Assembly: GCA_015064635.1 (NCBI GenBank)
Contig: SVRV01000019.1
Span: forward strand, 1-45,726
Direction of reading: 5' to 3'
Length of the DNA stretch: 45,726 bases
Source of the DNA: Oscillospiraceae bacterium
Lineage (GTDB): Bacteria; Bacillota; Clostridia; Oscillospirales; SIG627
Part shown: piece by piece, positions 1 through 7,916 of the stretch
Layout of the letters: each line of letters begins with the position of its first letter
Numbering within the stretch: position 1 is the first letter of the stretch
Made by a program: the position numbers and the translations under genes
Notes under the pieces: generated by a model
Database searches by the model: none
Seen by the model: only the letters and a program-made list of their open reading frames with translations
What the model was told of the DNA's origin: nothing

Positions 1-200
1 GAGATAAGCGAAGTAACAGTGCCGTTATCGTTTTTGAAAAGACCTTTTTCGGACAGTCTTTTGAGAACTGTATATGTGGTGGTTCTCTTCCAGTCAAATT
101 CCTTTGCCGCAAGGCGCACTATTTCCGCTGTGGTCAGGGGTTCTCTCTCCCAAAGCATATCTGCAAATCGAGCTTCTATATTACCTAATGTGATGTCCAT
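1..200 (-). CDS. BlaI/MecI/CopY-family transcriptional repressor, N-terminal part
   Basis: The reading frame starts at an ATG at 200 on the minus strand and runs off the left edge, so only about 66 residues are visible. They match the winged-helix N-terminus of BlaI/MecI/CopY repressors: a start like MDITLGNIEARFADMLW, then LTTAEIV, then the recognition-helix region WKRTTTYTVLKRL, then SEKGLF. Family members are dimeric repressors of about 120-130 aa, often paired with a BlaR/MecR-like membrane metallopeptidase that would lie off the left edge here. Two near-identical dyads lie immediately upstream over its own promoter, which fits autoregulation. Family call is confident; the regulated signal is unknown. 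Confidence 0.85.
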   Translation of the reverse strand, partial: MDITLGNIEARFADMLWEREPLTTAEIVRLAAKEFDWKRTTTYTVLKRLSEKGLFKNDNGTVTSLI

Positions 201-220
201 AACCGTTCCGCCTTTCTGAT

Positions 221-275
221 GTCTACCTTGAGTAGACTTCAATTATAGTCTACAATCAATAGACAGTTTTGTCAA
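221..275 (-). promoter_or_regulatory. BlaI-type promoter with two GTCTA-N7-TAGAC operators
   Basis: Two 17-bp dyads, GTCTACCTTGAGTAGAC at 221-237 and GTCTACAATCAATAGAC at 248-264, share the pattern GTCTA-N7-TAGAC and are 27 bp apart centre to centre. A minus-strand -35 TTGACA (270-275) lies 17 bp from TAGACT inside the upstream dyad; a perfect TATAAT (242-247) lies between the dyads. Either -10 places the operators over the promoter of the BlaI-like gene. Seen directly; binding is inferred. Confidence 0.75.
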
Positions 276-355
276 TAGAAAAATCAAAAAATCTGAAAAA
301 ATTTGGCTTTACTCCTTTGAGGAGAATAATGAAATCAATATTTTTTAGAAAACTG

Positions 356-384
356 TTGACTTTTTCGGCGTGAAGTAATAAAAT
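356..384 (+). promoter_or_regulatory. Promoter of the GH109-like gene
   Basis: TTGACT (356-361), a 17-bp spacer and TAAAAT (379-384) form a good sigma-A promoter about 40 bp before the start codon of the downstream oxidoreductase-fold gene. Confidence 0.65.
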
Positions 385-423
385 CGTGGTAGTAAATATT
401 TATCTTCAAAGGAGAATATGATA

Positions 424-1599
424 ATGGAAAAATTAAAGCTCGGTGTTGTAGGTCTCGGAGGCAGAGGCTTCGGACTTACACAGATGTTTTTGAAAATGTC
501 ACAGGTAGAGGTTGTGGCATTATGCGACCTTTACGAGGACAGAGTGCAAAGAGCGGTTGACAAGGCTGTTGAAATGGGCAAGCCCGCTCCCTTCGGCACA
601 CTTGATTACAAAGAGGTTATAACCCGAGACAGAGTTGACTGTGTTGTTGTTGCCACCTCCTGGAGAGCGCACACAGAGGTTGTTCTCTATGCGATGAAGC
701 AGGGTGTTCCGGTAGGTACTGAGGTAGGTGGTGCAAACTGCATCGAGGACTGCTTCGAGATGGTGCGTGTCTGGGAGGAGACAAAGACTCCTTATATGTT
801 CTGCGAAAACTGTAGCTACGGTGAAAAGGAGCTGATGGTTCTCAATATGGTGAAGAAGGGACTTTTCGGAGACATTGTTCACTGTGAGGGCGGATACTGT
901 CACGACCTGAGACAAGAAGTAGCCTGCGGCAGAGAAAACCGTCATTACAGACTTGGTGAGTACCTTGCATACAACAGAGAGAACTATCCCACACATGAGC
1001 TTCTTCCCATCATGAGCGTGCTTGACATAAATCACGGCAACCGCTTCACAACACTTTCCTCCTTCTCGTCAAGGGCAGCGGGTATAAATGAATGGGCAAA
1101 GACTCATAAGCCCGAAATGGTTGATACAAAATTTGCTCAGGGTGACGTTGTAACAACCGTGCTTTCAACATCGGAGGGACAGACAGTTGTGCTCTCTCTT
1201 GACACCACTCTCCCCCGTTCCTACAGCAGAAGATTCACTGTAAGAGGAACAAAGGGCATGTACATGGAGGACAATGATTCAGTTTTCTTTGACACAGACG
1301 ATACAACACTTCATTCATCATCGGGCTGGAGATCTCACTGGGGTAACGCAAACGAATATCTCGCAGAGCATTCACATCCCCTTTGGGCAAATCTTACAGA
1401 AGAGGACAAGGCAGCGGGACACGGCGGTATGGACTACCTGTGCTACTCCGATTTCTTCAATCATCTCCTTGAAGGAAAACCCATGCCCCTGGACATTTAT
1501 GACGGAGCGACTGTAATGGCAGTATCTCCCCTTTCGGAAATGTCAATAAAGCTTGGCGGTGCACCCGTTAGCTTCCCCGATTTCAAGGGCAATAAATAA
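424..1599 (+). CDS. Gfo/Idh/MocA-fold protein resembling GH109 NAD-dependent glycosidases
   Basis: The N-terminal Rossmann motif is GVVGLGGRG (residues 7-15). Several blocks resemble GH109 (NAD-dependent alpha-N-acetylgalactosaminidase-type) proteins: the EVGGA...EDCFEMV segment in place of the usual E-K-P motif, the CENCSYGEKEL segment, the GxFGDIVHxEGxYxHDLR segment, and NYPTHELLPIMSVLDINHGNRF. GH109 enzymes cleave terminal GalNAc by a redox-elimination route using tightly bound NAD+. This copy has 391 aa and no signal peptide, so it would act in the cytosol, and it could also be a related dehydrogenase. I chose ATG 424 over ATG 418 because AAAGGAG at 408-414 is 9 bases from 424 but only 3 from 418. 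A terminator follows directly. Confidence 0.75.
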   Translation: MEKLKLGVVGLGGRGFGLTQMFLKMSQVEVVALCDLYEDRVQRAVDKAVEMGKPAPFGTLDYKEVITRDRVDCVVVATSWRAHTEVVLYAMKQGVPVGTEVGGANCIEDCFEMVRVWEETKTPYMFCENCSYGEKELMVLNMVKKGLFGDIVHCEGGYCHDLRQEVACGRENRHYRLGEYLAYNRENYPTHELLPIMSVLDINHGNRFTTLSSFSSRAAGINEWAKTHKPEMVDTKFAQGDVVTTVLSTSEGQTVVLSLDTTLPRSYSRRFTVRGTKGMYMEDNDSVFFDTDDTTLHSSSGWRSHWGNANEYLAEHSHPLWANLTEEDKAAGHGGMDYLCYSDFFNHLLEGKPMPLDIYDGATVMAVSPLSEMSIKLGGAPVSFPDFKGNK

Positions 1600-1609
1600 C
1601 ATTCACATA

Positions 1610-1640
1610 AAAAATCCGACGGAACATCCGTCGGATTTTT
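1610..1640. terminator. Bidirectional terminator between convergent genes
   Basis: A 14-bp perfect stem (1610-1623 with 1627-1640) has a 3-base loop; its outer pairs are A-tract and T-tract, so it can end transcription from both strands. It separates the GH109-like gene from the end of the DegT operon. Confidence 0.9.
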
Positions 1641-1645
1641 GCTTT

Positions 1646-2803
1646 TTATATAGCGTTCTTAACCTTTTCTATCTTTGCATCCATGTCCGCTACTGTCTCG
1701 TCGGGATTTACTCCAATGTAAACAGTTCTTGAAAGAAGGTCAAGAGTCTTCGGACACATGTCGGGCTTATAATCCGGAATTATATCACGGTTTGCCTCCA
1801 TCTTGAAGGGGTCCATCAAGGGATGGAATGCACCGCGCTTTTCAAGAATAGGCTTCCAGTTTGAATAAACGTGCTTACCTGTGTTGATGGGGCAAGTAGC
1901 GACTACCGCTTCGCTGACAGCCTTTGCCTTCTCGGCTGTATCAAATCTCAGGGCTATGGTTGTACCGCAGTCGCCCTCAATATCGTGGGAAGGAGCAAGG
2001 GTTACAAATTCCGAAAGCTTTTTCATCATATATTTCTGATTGCGCTTTAGGTCGGAAAGTATGCCGTCAAGACGGTCAAGCTGAACATTCATAACTGCGG
2101 CACAAAGCTCATTTGCTCTGTACTCGTTGCCACAGAAGGTAGGTGTTGAAAAGCCGTCCATCTGATTTCCGAAAAATGCAATGGCTGAGCTATCCTGATA
2201 TACAAGGGCAGGTTCAAACACGTCACGGCGATTTGTGAGAAGCGCACCGCCTTCACCCGATGAAATTATCTTATAGAAGTTGAAGCTGAGAGCTCCCGCA
2301 TCACCTATCGAGCCGAGCCTCTTACCCTTATATTTTCCACCGTCTGCCTGACAAGCATCTTCGACAACAGCTATATTATGCTCCTTTGCAATGCGGCATA
2401 TTTCATCCATATTACAAGGAAAGCCCTGGATGTGCACAGGCATTACAGCCTTTGTATGCGGAGTAATCTTTTTTTCAAAATCCTCGGGATCTAAAGTAAG
2501 CGTTTCGTCCACCTCGGCAATTACAGGGATAGCACCTGCATCAACAACCGCCATTGCTGTTGAAATATATGTATAGGCAGGAACTATTACCTGATCACCC
2601 GGTCCGATGCCAAGTGCCACCAGTGCTGTGGAAAGTGCACCCTGACCGCTTGTTAAAAATATTGGATATTCAACACCGAATATTTTACGAAGCTTTTCTT
2701 CAACCTTGTATGTCTCCTGAAGTCCGTTGTTAACCTTAAACATACTTCGTGTTTCAATAACACGGGCAAGCTCATCTATTTCTTCTTTTCCGATTCTGTA
2801 CAT
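1646..2803 (-). CDS. DegT/DnrJ/EryC1/StrS-family PLP-dependent sugar aminotransferase
   Basis: 385 aa, normal for the DegT family, which transfers an amino group (usually from Glu or Gln) to keto-sugars or keto-cyclitols. Seen: LTSGQGAL near 51-57 for cofactor phosphate binding, the aspartate of VVEDACQ (D149) that contacts the pyridine nitrogen, and the Schiff-base lysine in SFNFYKIISSGEGG (K178). It is the last gene of a tightly packed operon, only 2 bases after the ceramidase-like gene, with AAGGAGG inside the end of that gene. With an epimerase and a hydrolase upstream, an amino-sugar or amino-cyclitol step is plausible, but the substrate cannot be read from sequence. Confidence 0.85.
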   Translation of the reverse strand: MYRIGKEEIDELARVIETRSMFKVNNGLQETYKVEEKLRKIFGVEYPIFLTSGQGALSTALVALGIGPGDQVIVPAYTYISTAMAVVDAGAIPVIAEVDETLTLDPEDFEKKITPHTKAVMPVHIQGFPCNMDEICRIAKEHNIAVVEDACQADGGKYKGKRLGSIGDAGALSFNFYKIISSGEGGALLTNRRDVFEPALVYQDSSAIAFFGNQMDGFSTPTFCGNEYRANELCAAVMNVQLDRLDGILSDLKRNQKYMMKKLSEFVTLAPSHDIEGDCGTTIALRFDTAEKAKAVSEAVVATCPINTGKHVYSNWKPILEKRGAFHPLMDPFKMEANRDIIPDYKPDMCPKTLDLLSRTVYIGVNPDETVADMDAKIEKVKNAI

Positions 2804-2805
2804 AT

Positions 2806-4113
2806 TCAGTCCTCCTTATAAAGCTTTTTAAGGTCGTCAAGTGTATTTTTTATGAGATAGTAATCCGCATTGTCAACAAAGGGCTGTATATCCTTATAAA
2901 GGAATGAATTTATCTCATATCCGCCACGGCATATCTCCGACTCTGTTACGAAATAGCTCTCACTTCCGTTGGTGCATGCAAGAGAAAGAGTATAGGGGAA
3001 GGGTGAGAATTTGGCGATTCTGAGTCCTATCTCCGAGAACATCTCGTATGGGAAAGTTACGATTGCAAGGTCTCCGAGAATGAGGAAGTTATATGGCACT
3101 TCCCTTGTTTCCTTTGCCTCAAAATCGCTGTTGTAGGAATCAATTACTTTCTCGAAGAAAGCCCTCATTCTGCCCTCAAGATTTATAGTCTTGCCTGCAT
3201 AATATGTATCAAGCATATTCTTGGCAAATTCTCTTGTGTATCTGTCCTTCAGCGGAATTGAGATTTCCCTCTCCGCAACGTCAAGACGAGGCGATTTGTT
3301 GTATACCTTGATACTCTTATATATTTTCACCGCGTCAAGTGCCGCTTTGTTTCCTATTTCGTAAACATATGAAATATCACGATTTCCCGTAGTGTGTCCG
3401 TTTGAAAGTCTTGGACCTACATCACCCTCGGGACCTGTCACAAAGGCTGTAAGTGCCTTACTGTCCTTTTCAAGCATATCGCACATTACGCCCGACCAAT
3501 CTCGGGATATTTCATAATTGCTTCCCGCGCAAGTGCCGTGCATACCGTAGTGCACCATATTTGCAACGGGCTTATGCTCCTTGTCACGGAAGGCGATGAC
3601 CGTCATCTGAGGATTGTAGCATCCCCAGGGATTCTGCCCGAGATAAGTCTTACCGTCCTCAAAAAACTCACGGCGGTTTACGCCTATATCGCTGTTACCG
3701 ATACCGATACCCATTTCAACCTCAACGGGAGATATCATTGCATCAGCTGAGATTTTAAGCAAGGAAGGTATGAAAATTTCATTGCAGTATTCCTCGTCAA
3801 TGCCGCCCCATCCGTATTCTCCCGAGGTATTGGGACCTGAATGGGTATGAGTTGCCGAAATTATTATATTTTCAAAGGGAACGCCTGTTTTTTCGGATAT
3901 CTGTGTTCGGATATCATTCATAAGCTCAGTGTTCAAAAGGCACACCGTAACACTTATCCAAAGCGCCTCTTTTTCTTCACTCTTGAAATAAAACGCTATC
4001 GCTGTAAGGTCATCTGCAACAGACGTGGAATGCCAATCGGGTTTATAACCATAAAGACATGCACCGACCTTTGGTGTTATAATTTCTCTTGCTGTACCAA
4101 GAAATAAACTCAT
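2806..4113 (-). CDS. Neutral/alkaline ceramidase N-terminal-domain hydrolase
   Basis: 435 aa with the signatures of the neutral/alkaline non-lysosomal ceramidase superfamily: an opening like LGTAREIITPKVGACLYGY, then SATHTHSGPN (zinc-ligand histidines at H89/H91), and HYGMHGT in the middle. Only the catalytic domain is present; the C-terminal domain of true secreted ceramidases and a signal peptide are missing, so it is a short cytosolic homologue. Such homologues often sit among sugar or cyclitol catabolic genes and may hydrolyse amides other than ceramide. Its ATG overlaps the stop of the upstream isomerase gene by 4 bases (ATGA), implying translational coupling; GAGGAGG precedes it. Confidence 0.8.
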   Translation of the reverse strand: MSLFLGTAREIITPKVGACLYGYKPDWHSTSVADDLTAIAFYFKSEEKEALWISVTVCLLNTELMNDIRTQISEKTGVPFENIIISATHTHSGPNTSGEYGWGGIDEEYCNEIFIPSLLKISADAMISPVEVEMGIGIGNSDIGVNRREFFEDGKTYLGQNPWGCYNPQMTVIAFRDKEHKPVANMVHYGMHGTCAGSNYEISRDWSGVMCDMLEKDSKALTAFVTGPEGDVGPRLSNGHTTGNRDISYVYEIGNKAALDAVKIYKSIKVYNKSPRLDVAEREISIPLKDRYTREFAKNMLDTYYAGKTINLEGRMRAFFEKVIDSYNSDFEAKETREVPYNFLILGDLAIVTFPYEMFSEIGLRIAKFSPFPYTLSLACTNGSESYFVTESEICRGGYEINSFLYKDIQPFVDNADYYLIKNTLDDLKKLYKED

Positions 4114-4844
4114 AACGAAATCCTCCTCAAATAGTTTATACTCATTTTAACACTTTCAAACGGGTCTCTCAGACACACGTCCTGCTCAATTATAAATGTA
4201 TCTATTCCCGCTTTCTTTGCTTCCTCTGTAATGGATACAAAGTTCATATTTCCCTGACCTATTTCGGCAAAGGTAGGCTTTCTGTCCACAACCGCCATAT
4301 CCTTCAAATGAAGCATAGTGATTCTTTTTGAGTTTTTTGCTATCCACTCTCTCACATCAGCGCCACCTGTCTGAAGCCAAAAGGTATCGGGCATAAAGGT
4401 AACGTCCTCAGTGAATCCTGCAAGGAACGAATCCATCACTGTCTTGCCGGAGGGAAGTCTTGTGAATTCGTTTGCATGATTGTGGTATGAAAAGGTAAAA
4501 CCATTTTCAACCACTTTTTTTGCAAAAGCGTTAACTCTGGGAATCATGGCTTTTACCTCTTCTTCGGTTATAACAGATGAACTGATACCGATATCCTTTA
4601 AGCCATACTTTTTACATGTATCAAAAAGTGTGGGATTCTTTTCAAGTTTATCAAGGTTACTGAGCGTACCGATAACCGTTATGCCAACCTCAGAAAAAAT
4701 CCGACATATCTCCTCAAGGCTTTGGTCACCATGGCAAAGCTGTACACAGTCGCATCCCATTTTCTTAAGTTTCTCTGCAGTATCACATATCTCTCTTTCA
4801 TCTTTCAGATAGTCCCGCAGAGTGTATATTTGTACTCCGAGCAT
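4110..4844 (-). CDS. Sugar phosphate isomerase/epimerase family (xylose-isomerase-like TIM barrel)
   Basis: 244 aa with the AP-endonuclease-2/xylose-isomerase-like TIM-barrel pattern: LGVQIYTLRDYL at the start, SYHNHANEF in the middle (metal-binding H), TFWLQTGGADV, then MLHLKDM and EIGQGNMNF, and FIIEQD near the end. These metal-dependent enzymes interconvert sugars, keto-sugars or inosose-type compounds. I placed the start at ATG 4844 because GAGGTGAT lies 5 bases before it; the longer frame from 4862 has no ribosome site. It is the first gene of the operon with the ceramidase-like and DegT genes, and is divergent from the AraC regulator. Confidence 0.85.
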   Translation of the reverse strand: MLGVQIYTLRDYLKDEREICDTAEKLKKMGCDCVQLCHGDQSLEEICRIFSEVGITVIGTLSNLDKLEKNPTLFDTCKKYGLKDIGISSSVITEEEVKAMIPRVNAFAKKVVENGFTFSYHNHANEFTRLPSGKTVMDSFLAGFTEDVTFMPDTFWLQTGGADVREWIAKNSKRITMLHLKDMAVVDRKPTFAEIGQGNMNFVSITEEAKKAGIDTFIIEQDVCLRDPFESVKMSINYLRRISL

Positions 4845-4863
4845 TCTTATCACCTCTATCATT

Positions 4864-4891
4864 ATTATACACTAAGCCTTTTAAAATTCAA
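4864..4891 (-). promoter_or_regulatory. Promoter of the isomerase-ceramidase-DegT operon
   Basis: Minus-strand TTGAAT (4886-4891), 16 bp, TATAAT (4864-4869). The start of transcription would be close to the GAGGTGA ribosome site, so the leader is very short. Confidence 0.65.
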
Positions 4892-4936
4892 GTATAATTT
4901 ACGTCAAAAAATTCGCAAAAATTTACTCCACTCATA

Positions 4937-4965
4937 TTGCGTTTGAAAAGATAATGTGATATACT
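4937..4965 (+). promoter_or_regulatory. Promoter of the AraC-family gene
   Basis: TTGCGT (4937-4942), exact 17-bp spacer, TATACT (4960-4965). Back to back with the operon promoter on the other strand, 45 bp away, so one bound regulator could affect both. Confidence 0.6.
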
Positions 4966-4983
4966 TTCCGCGAGGTGAGAACT

Positions 4984-5811
4984 TTGCTTTACCAAAAATT
5001 GTTGATGAAATCAATGCCATATCATGTAGGCATTTCAAATAACGGAACCGAATTTGAAGTACACAGACATCCCGAGCTTGAATTTAATTACTGTCACTCG
5101 GGCAGAGGATATACCGCCTTTATTGACGGTGTGCCTTATGAAATGTCGGAAGGATTGCTCGCAATAAGCTCCTCCATGACAAGTCACGAATATATAAAAA
5201 GTGATAAAATTCTCAAAAACACAATGTCCGTTACGGTTGTGGTAGGAAGCGTATTTCTCGGTGAGTACTCCGCACCTTTCTCAAACGCTTCCTTCAAAAG
5301 TCCGATATTTGACCTGAAAGAAGAAAAATACTCCGCTATCAGAGAAATTTTCGAAAAGATAATAAAAAACCAATCTGTAGGCTCCGTTTCATCAAAGCTC
5401 ATTGAACGGGGTTTGCTTTACGAGCTGTGTGCGCATATTTTAACGGATATAATAGAGCCGTTTTCGGAAAGCTCCGATTCCGCACACCTTGTAAGCATCA
5501 AGAAGATAGAACGTGCTCTGGAATACATAAATTCTCATTACAGCCGTGACATCACAGTGGCGGAAATGGCATCGGTTTGCGGGTACAGTGAAAGTAATTT
5601 TTGTAAGCATTTCAAAAAAATCACAGGCACCTCATTTCACACAGCCCTTAATAAAAAGCGGCTTGAAAGTGCTTGCATCATATTGAAAAGTACAACCCTG
5701 CCTCTTGACGAAATAGCGGCAGAGGTAGGCTTTTCGGACGCAAAAACGCTTTGCCGCATTTTTAAAAAGGAAATGGGAATAACCCCCAACAAATACAGAA
5801 AAGAGATTTAA
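4984..5811 (+). CDS. AraC-family transcriptional regulator with cupin sensor domain
   Basis: 275 aa. The N-terminal half has the cupin-type pattern seen in AraC sensors (HRHPELEFNYCHSGRG, about residues 23-38). The C-terminal 100 residues form the double helix-turn-helix: IERALEYINSHYSRDITVAEMA, then SESNFCKHFKKITGTSFH, then DEIAAEVGFSDAKTLCRIFKKEMGITPNKYR. I chose the TTG at 4984 because GAGGTGA (4972-4978) is 5 bases before it; the GTG at 4975 lies inside that ribosome site. It is divergent from the isomerase operon and probably controls it in response to a sugar, as is common in this family. The ligand is unknown. Confidence 0.85.
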   Translation: MLYQKLLMKSMPYHVGISNNGTEFEVHRHPELEFNYCHSGRGYTAFIDGVPYEMSEGLLAISSSMTSHEYIKSDKILKNTMSVTVVVGSVFLGEYSAPFSNASFKSPIFDLKEEKYSAIREIFEKIIKNQSVGSVSSKLIERGLLYELCAHILTDIIEPFSESSDSAHLVSIKKIERALEYINSHYSRDITVAEMASVCGYSESNFCKHFKKITGTSFHTALNKKRLESACIILKSTTLPLDEIAAEVGFSDAKTLCRIFKKEMGITPNKYRKEI

Positions 5812-5814
5812 ACA

Positions 5815-5851
5815 AAAAGCTATGAACTCTCAAAAAGAATTCATAGCTTTT
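5815..5851. terminator. Terminator between AraC gene and histidine phosphatase
   Basis: Stem AAAAGCTATGAA (5815-5826) pairs with TTCATAGCTTTT (5840-5851), followed by T-rich sequence on the plus strand. The flanking A/T tracts may let it serve both convergent genes. Confidence 0.8.
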
Positions 5852-5886
5852 ATTTTTATAACCGAAGGGAGTTCGGCTCCATTCGG

Positions 5887-6525
5887 CTATACCACCAAAA
5901 ATTTACCGCTTTTTACTTCAAGATGGTCTGCATAGCTCATAAGCTCAAATGACCATTTTCCGTCCTCGTAATTCAAAACCGACACCGACGCATTGGGAAC
6001 AAAGGGAATCTCACCAACTCGGTCAATCGGAAGACCGTTGACATAAGCGATAAGAGTACGTATACATCCGCCGTGTGTGCCTACAGCTATCGTCTTGCCG
6101 TCTGACTCCTTTGCTTTTTCTTCAAAAAACTCGGCGACACGCACTATCATATCGGCATATCCCTCACCGCCCGGGAAAAAGAATTTTCCGGGATATTTTC
6201 CGTAAAACTCAATCTCATCGGGATGTGCACTCTTAACGTCATCCACAGGAATACCCTGCCACTCTCCTACATCGACCTCGCGAAGTCGCTTGTCGGTGTT
6301 TATGGGAAGTCCGAGACGGTTTGCCAAAGGTCTCACTGTCTCTGTTACACGCACAAGGTCGCTGGACCAAACCTCATCTATTTTATAATTCTTTGCAACC
6401 CAAGCTCCCGTCTCCTCCGCTTGTTGAAAGCCCGTTTCGTTAAGCGGTACATCAAGCTGTCCGCAAAAGATTTTATCCTTATTGCCCGTGCTGTGACCGT
6501 GTCTTATTATAACAAATTTTACCAT
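5887..6525 (-). CDS. Histidine phosphatase family (phosphoglycerate-mutase-like)
   Basis: 212 aa. The phosphate-accepting motif RHGHSTGN is at residues 8-15 (H9 nucleophile). The second conserved histidine is in VGTHGGCIRTL. The segment LREVDVGEWQG carries the family's acidic general acid region. Family members include cofactor-dependent phosphoglycerate mutases and small-molecule phosphatases such as alpha-ribazole phosphatase; the broad substrate range means the substrate is not assigned. Single gene with its own promoter and a terminator on each side. Confidence 0.88.
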   Translation of the reverse strand: MVKFVIIRHGHSTGNKDKIFCGQLDVPLNETGFQQAEETGAWVAKNYKIDEVWSSDLVRVTETVRPLANRLGLPINTDKRLREVDVGEWQGIPVDDVKSAHPDEIEFYGKYPGKFFFPGGEGYADMIVRVAEFFEEKAKESDGKTIAVGTHGGCIRTLIAYVNGLPIDRVGEIPFVPNASVSVLNYEDGKWSFELMSYADHLEVKSGKFLVV

Positions 6526-6564
6526 ATGTGTTTCCTCACAATTCGACTTCTCATATTTTTACGT

Positions 6565-6593
6565 ATTATATCATATTACCGACTTTTTTGCAA
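6565..6593 (-). promoter_or_regulatory. Promoter of the histidine phosphatase gene
   Basis: Minus-strand TTGCAA (6588-6593), 17 bp, TATAAT (6565-6570), about 40 bp upstream of the ATG at 6525. Confidence 0.6.
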
Positions 6594-6596
6594 TAA

Positions 6597-6623
6597 AAAT
6601 AACGCTCAAAACGAGCGTTATTT
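6597..6623 (-). terminator. Terminator of the membrane/TPR operon
   Basis: Stem AAATAACGCTC (6597-6607) with GAGCGTTATTT (6613-6623), loop of 5, followed on the minus strand by a T-run. It lies about 45 bp past the stop of the TPR-repeat gene. Confidence 0.85.
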
Positions 6624-6669
6624 TGAAATTGTATAATTTAACTTTTGTTTTTTTAACCAAACCTTCAGC

Positions 6670-7905
6670 TTATTTATTCGCGCTTCTTATTTTACATGCT
6701 TGAATTCGCGTAGCACTATCCTTATAATTCCCCAGAGTTTCAAATATGGCTATTGCATCTTCATATTTTTTCGCCTTTTGTAAAGCAACAGCTTTATTGT
6801 ACCAACACTCGTCAATCATTTTGTCACTGTCTTTATATCCGTCCAACATTTCAAAAACAGTAATCGCATCTTCGTATTTTTCTTCTTCCATTAAAGCAAC
6901 AGCTTTATTATACTCTATTCCTATTTTGCATTCATTTATCTTGCTATAACTGTCTTTATACCCACTTAATAATTCAAATGAGCCGATAGCGCTTTCATAT
7001 TCGCCATCTTCCATCAAAGCATTTCCTTTATCATATAAGATGTCTAGAATGTATGCTTTATGTACTGAACTGTTTTTGTAAGTTCCAAGTTCTTCAAACA
7101 AATCAATTGCTTCCTCGTATTTACCTATTTCCATCAAAGCAACTGCCTCATTATATTTCATAGATGGTTTTACAGCAGTAAACCACAGAACCCCAATAAC
7201 AGTAATCAGCACAAGTATTAAAACCGAGGCTATTATTTTGACTTTATTTTTACGTTTATTTGCTTTAGCATCATTTTCCGCTTTGATCCTTTTCTCTTCT
7301 TCTAAGCGCACTCTCATATGTTCGGTAATCTTATCCATATCGACACAGCTTAGAGGTTTCAATGACAATCCGCAAGAGCAGTAAGACTTTCTATTCAAGT
7401 TACCGCAAGCACAATACCACAAGTCCTTTACTTTAATAGTCTTGTATCTGCACTGTTGTCCGTATTCCATTCTGTATTGCTTGAGTAGTTCAGGCTCCAT
7501 GTTGAGTTCTGTCGGAGCAGGAAGAGACTCCCACGTTCCACTCTTATCTTCCCAAACAGTTCCGTCATCAAGAACCGCCTCAATAACTCTGACATTAAAA
7601 GAACGAACAGTATTATCCTGAAGATAAATCGGAATCTTTGAGCCGAATTCCACATCTGCTGACTGTAAATCAAGGTACGAATGAATTATAGGCTCTCCCA
7701 ACGTACGTCCTGCTGTGTCCGATGCAATAATCTCTATCTTGAGAGAGCGAAGCAGAATACCATCTATTCTTTTGAACTTTAATTGTGCCAATACCTTGCC
7801 TGAAACATTATCCATCAAAAGAGCTCCTGCTGAAATTATTACAAGTGACCCCTCCGAATAAAGGCGCTCAGGAAGACTAAATAATTTTGTAAAACGCTGA
7901 TTCAT
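6670..7905 (-). CDS. Membrane-anchored protein with CxC zinc ribbon and TPR-like repeats
   Basis: 411 aa of unknown specific function. Order: a roughly 150-residue N-terminal beta-rich domain; a Cys pair cluster C165-A-C167 ... C176-S-C178 that looks like a compact zinc ribbon; a Glu/Lys-rich helix (200-222); one transmembrane helix (about 223-244); then four repeats of about 34-38 residues (250-400) with the core YNxAxALMxxxKYEDAIxxFExLxxYKDS, a TPR-like unit. The topology would leave the zinc-ribbon half and the TPR half on opposite sides of the membrane. Preceded by GAGGTGAAAAT and 11 bases after the small membrane protein gene, so co-transcribed with it. Probably under control of the divergent XRE repressor. 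Confidence 0.7.
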   Translation of the reverse strand: MNQRFTKLFSLPERLYSEGSLVIISAGALLMDNVSGKVLAQLKFKRIDGILLRSLKIEIIASDTAGRTLGEPIIHSYLDLQSADVEFGSKIPIYLQDNTVRSFNVRVIEAVLDDGTVWEDKSGTWESLPAPTELNMEPELLKQYRMEYGQQCRYKTIKVKDLWYCACGNLNRKSYCSCGLSLKPLSCVDMDKITEHMRVRLEEEKRIKAENDAKANKRKNKVKIIASVLILVLITVIGVLWFTAVKPSMKYNEAVALMEIGKYEEAIDLFEELGTYKNSSVHKAYILDILYDKGNALMEDGEYESAIGSFELLSGYKDSYSKINECKIGIEYNKAVALMEEEKYEDAITVFEMLDGYKDSDKMIDECWYNKAVALQKAKKYEDAIAIFETLGNYKDSATRIQACKIRSANK

Positions 7906-7916
7906 ATTTTCACCTC

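Noticed and set aside
19..219. Plus-strand frame over the left edge
   Set aside because: It is antisense to the BlaI/MecI-like gene, whose helix-turn-helix motifs, start codon and operators are clear on the minus strand.
329..373. 14-codon frame with TTTGAGGAG ribosome site before the GH109-like gene
   Set aside because: It overlaps the likely promoter (356-384), so it would not be on the main transcript; no pattern suggests a real leader peptide.
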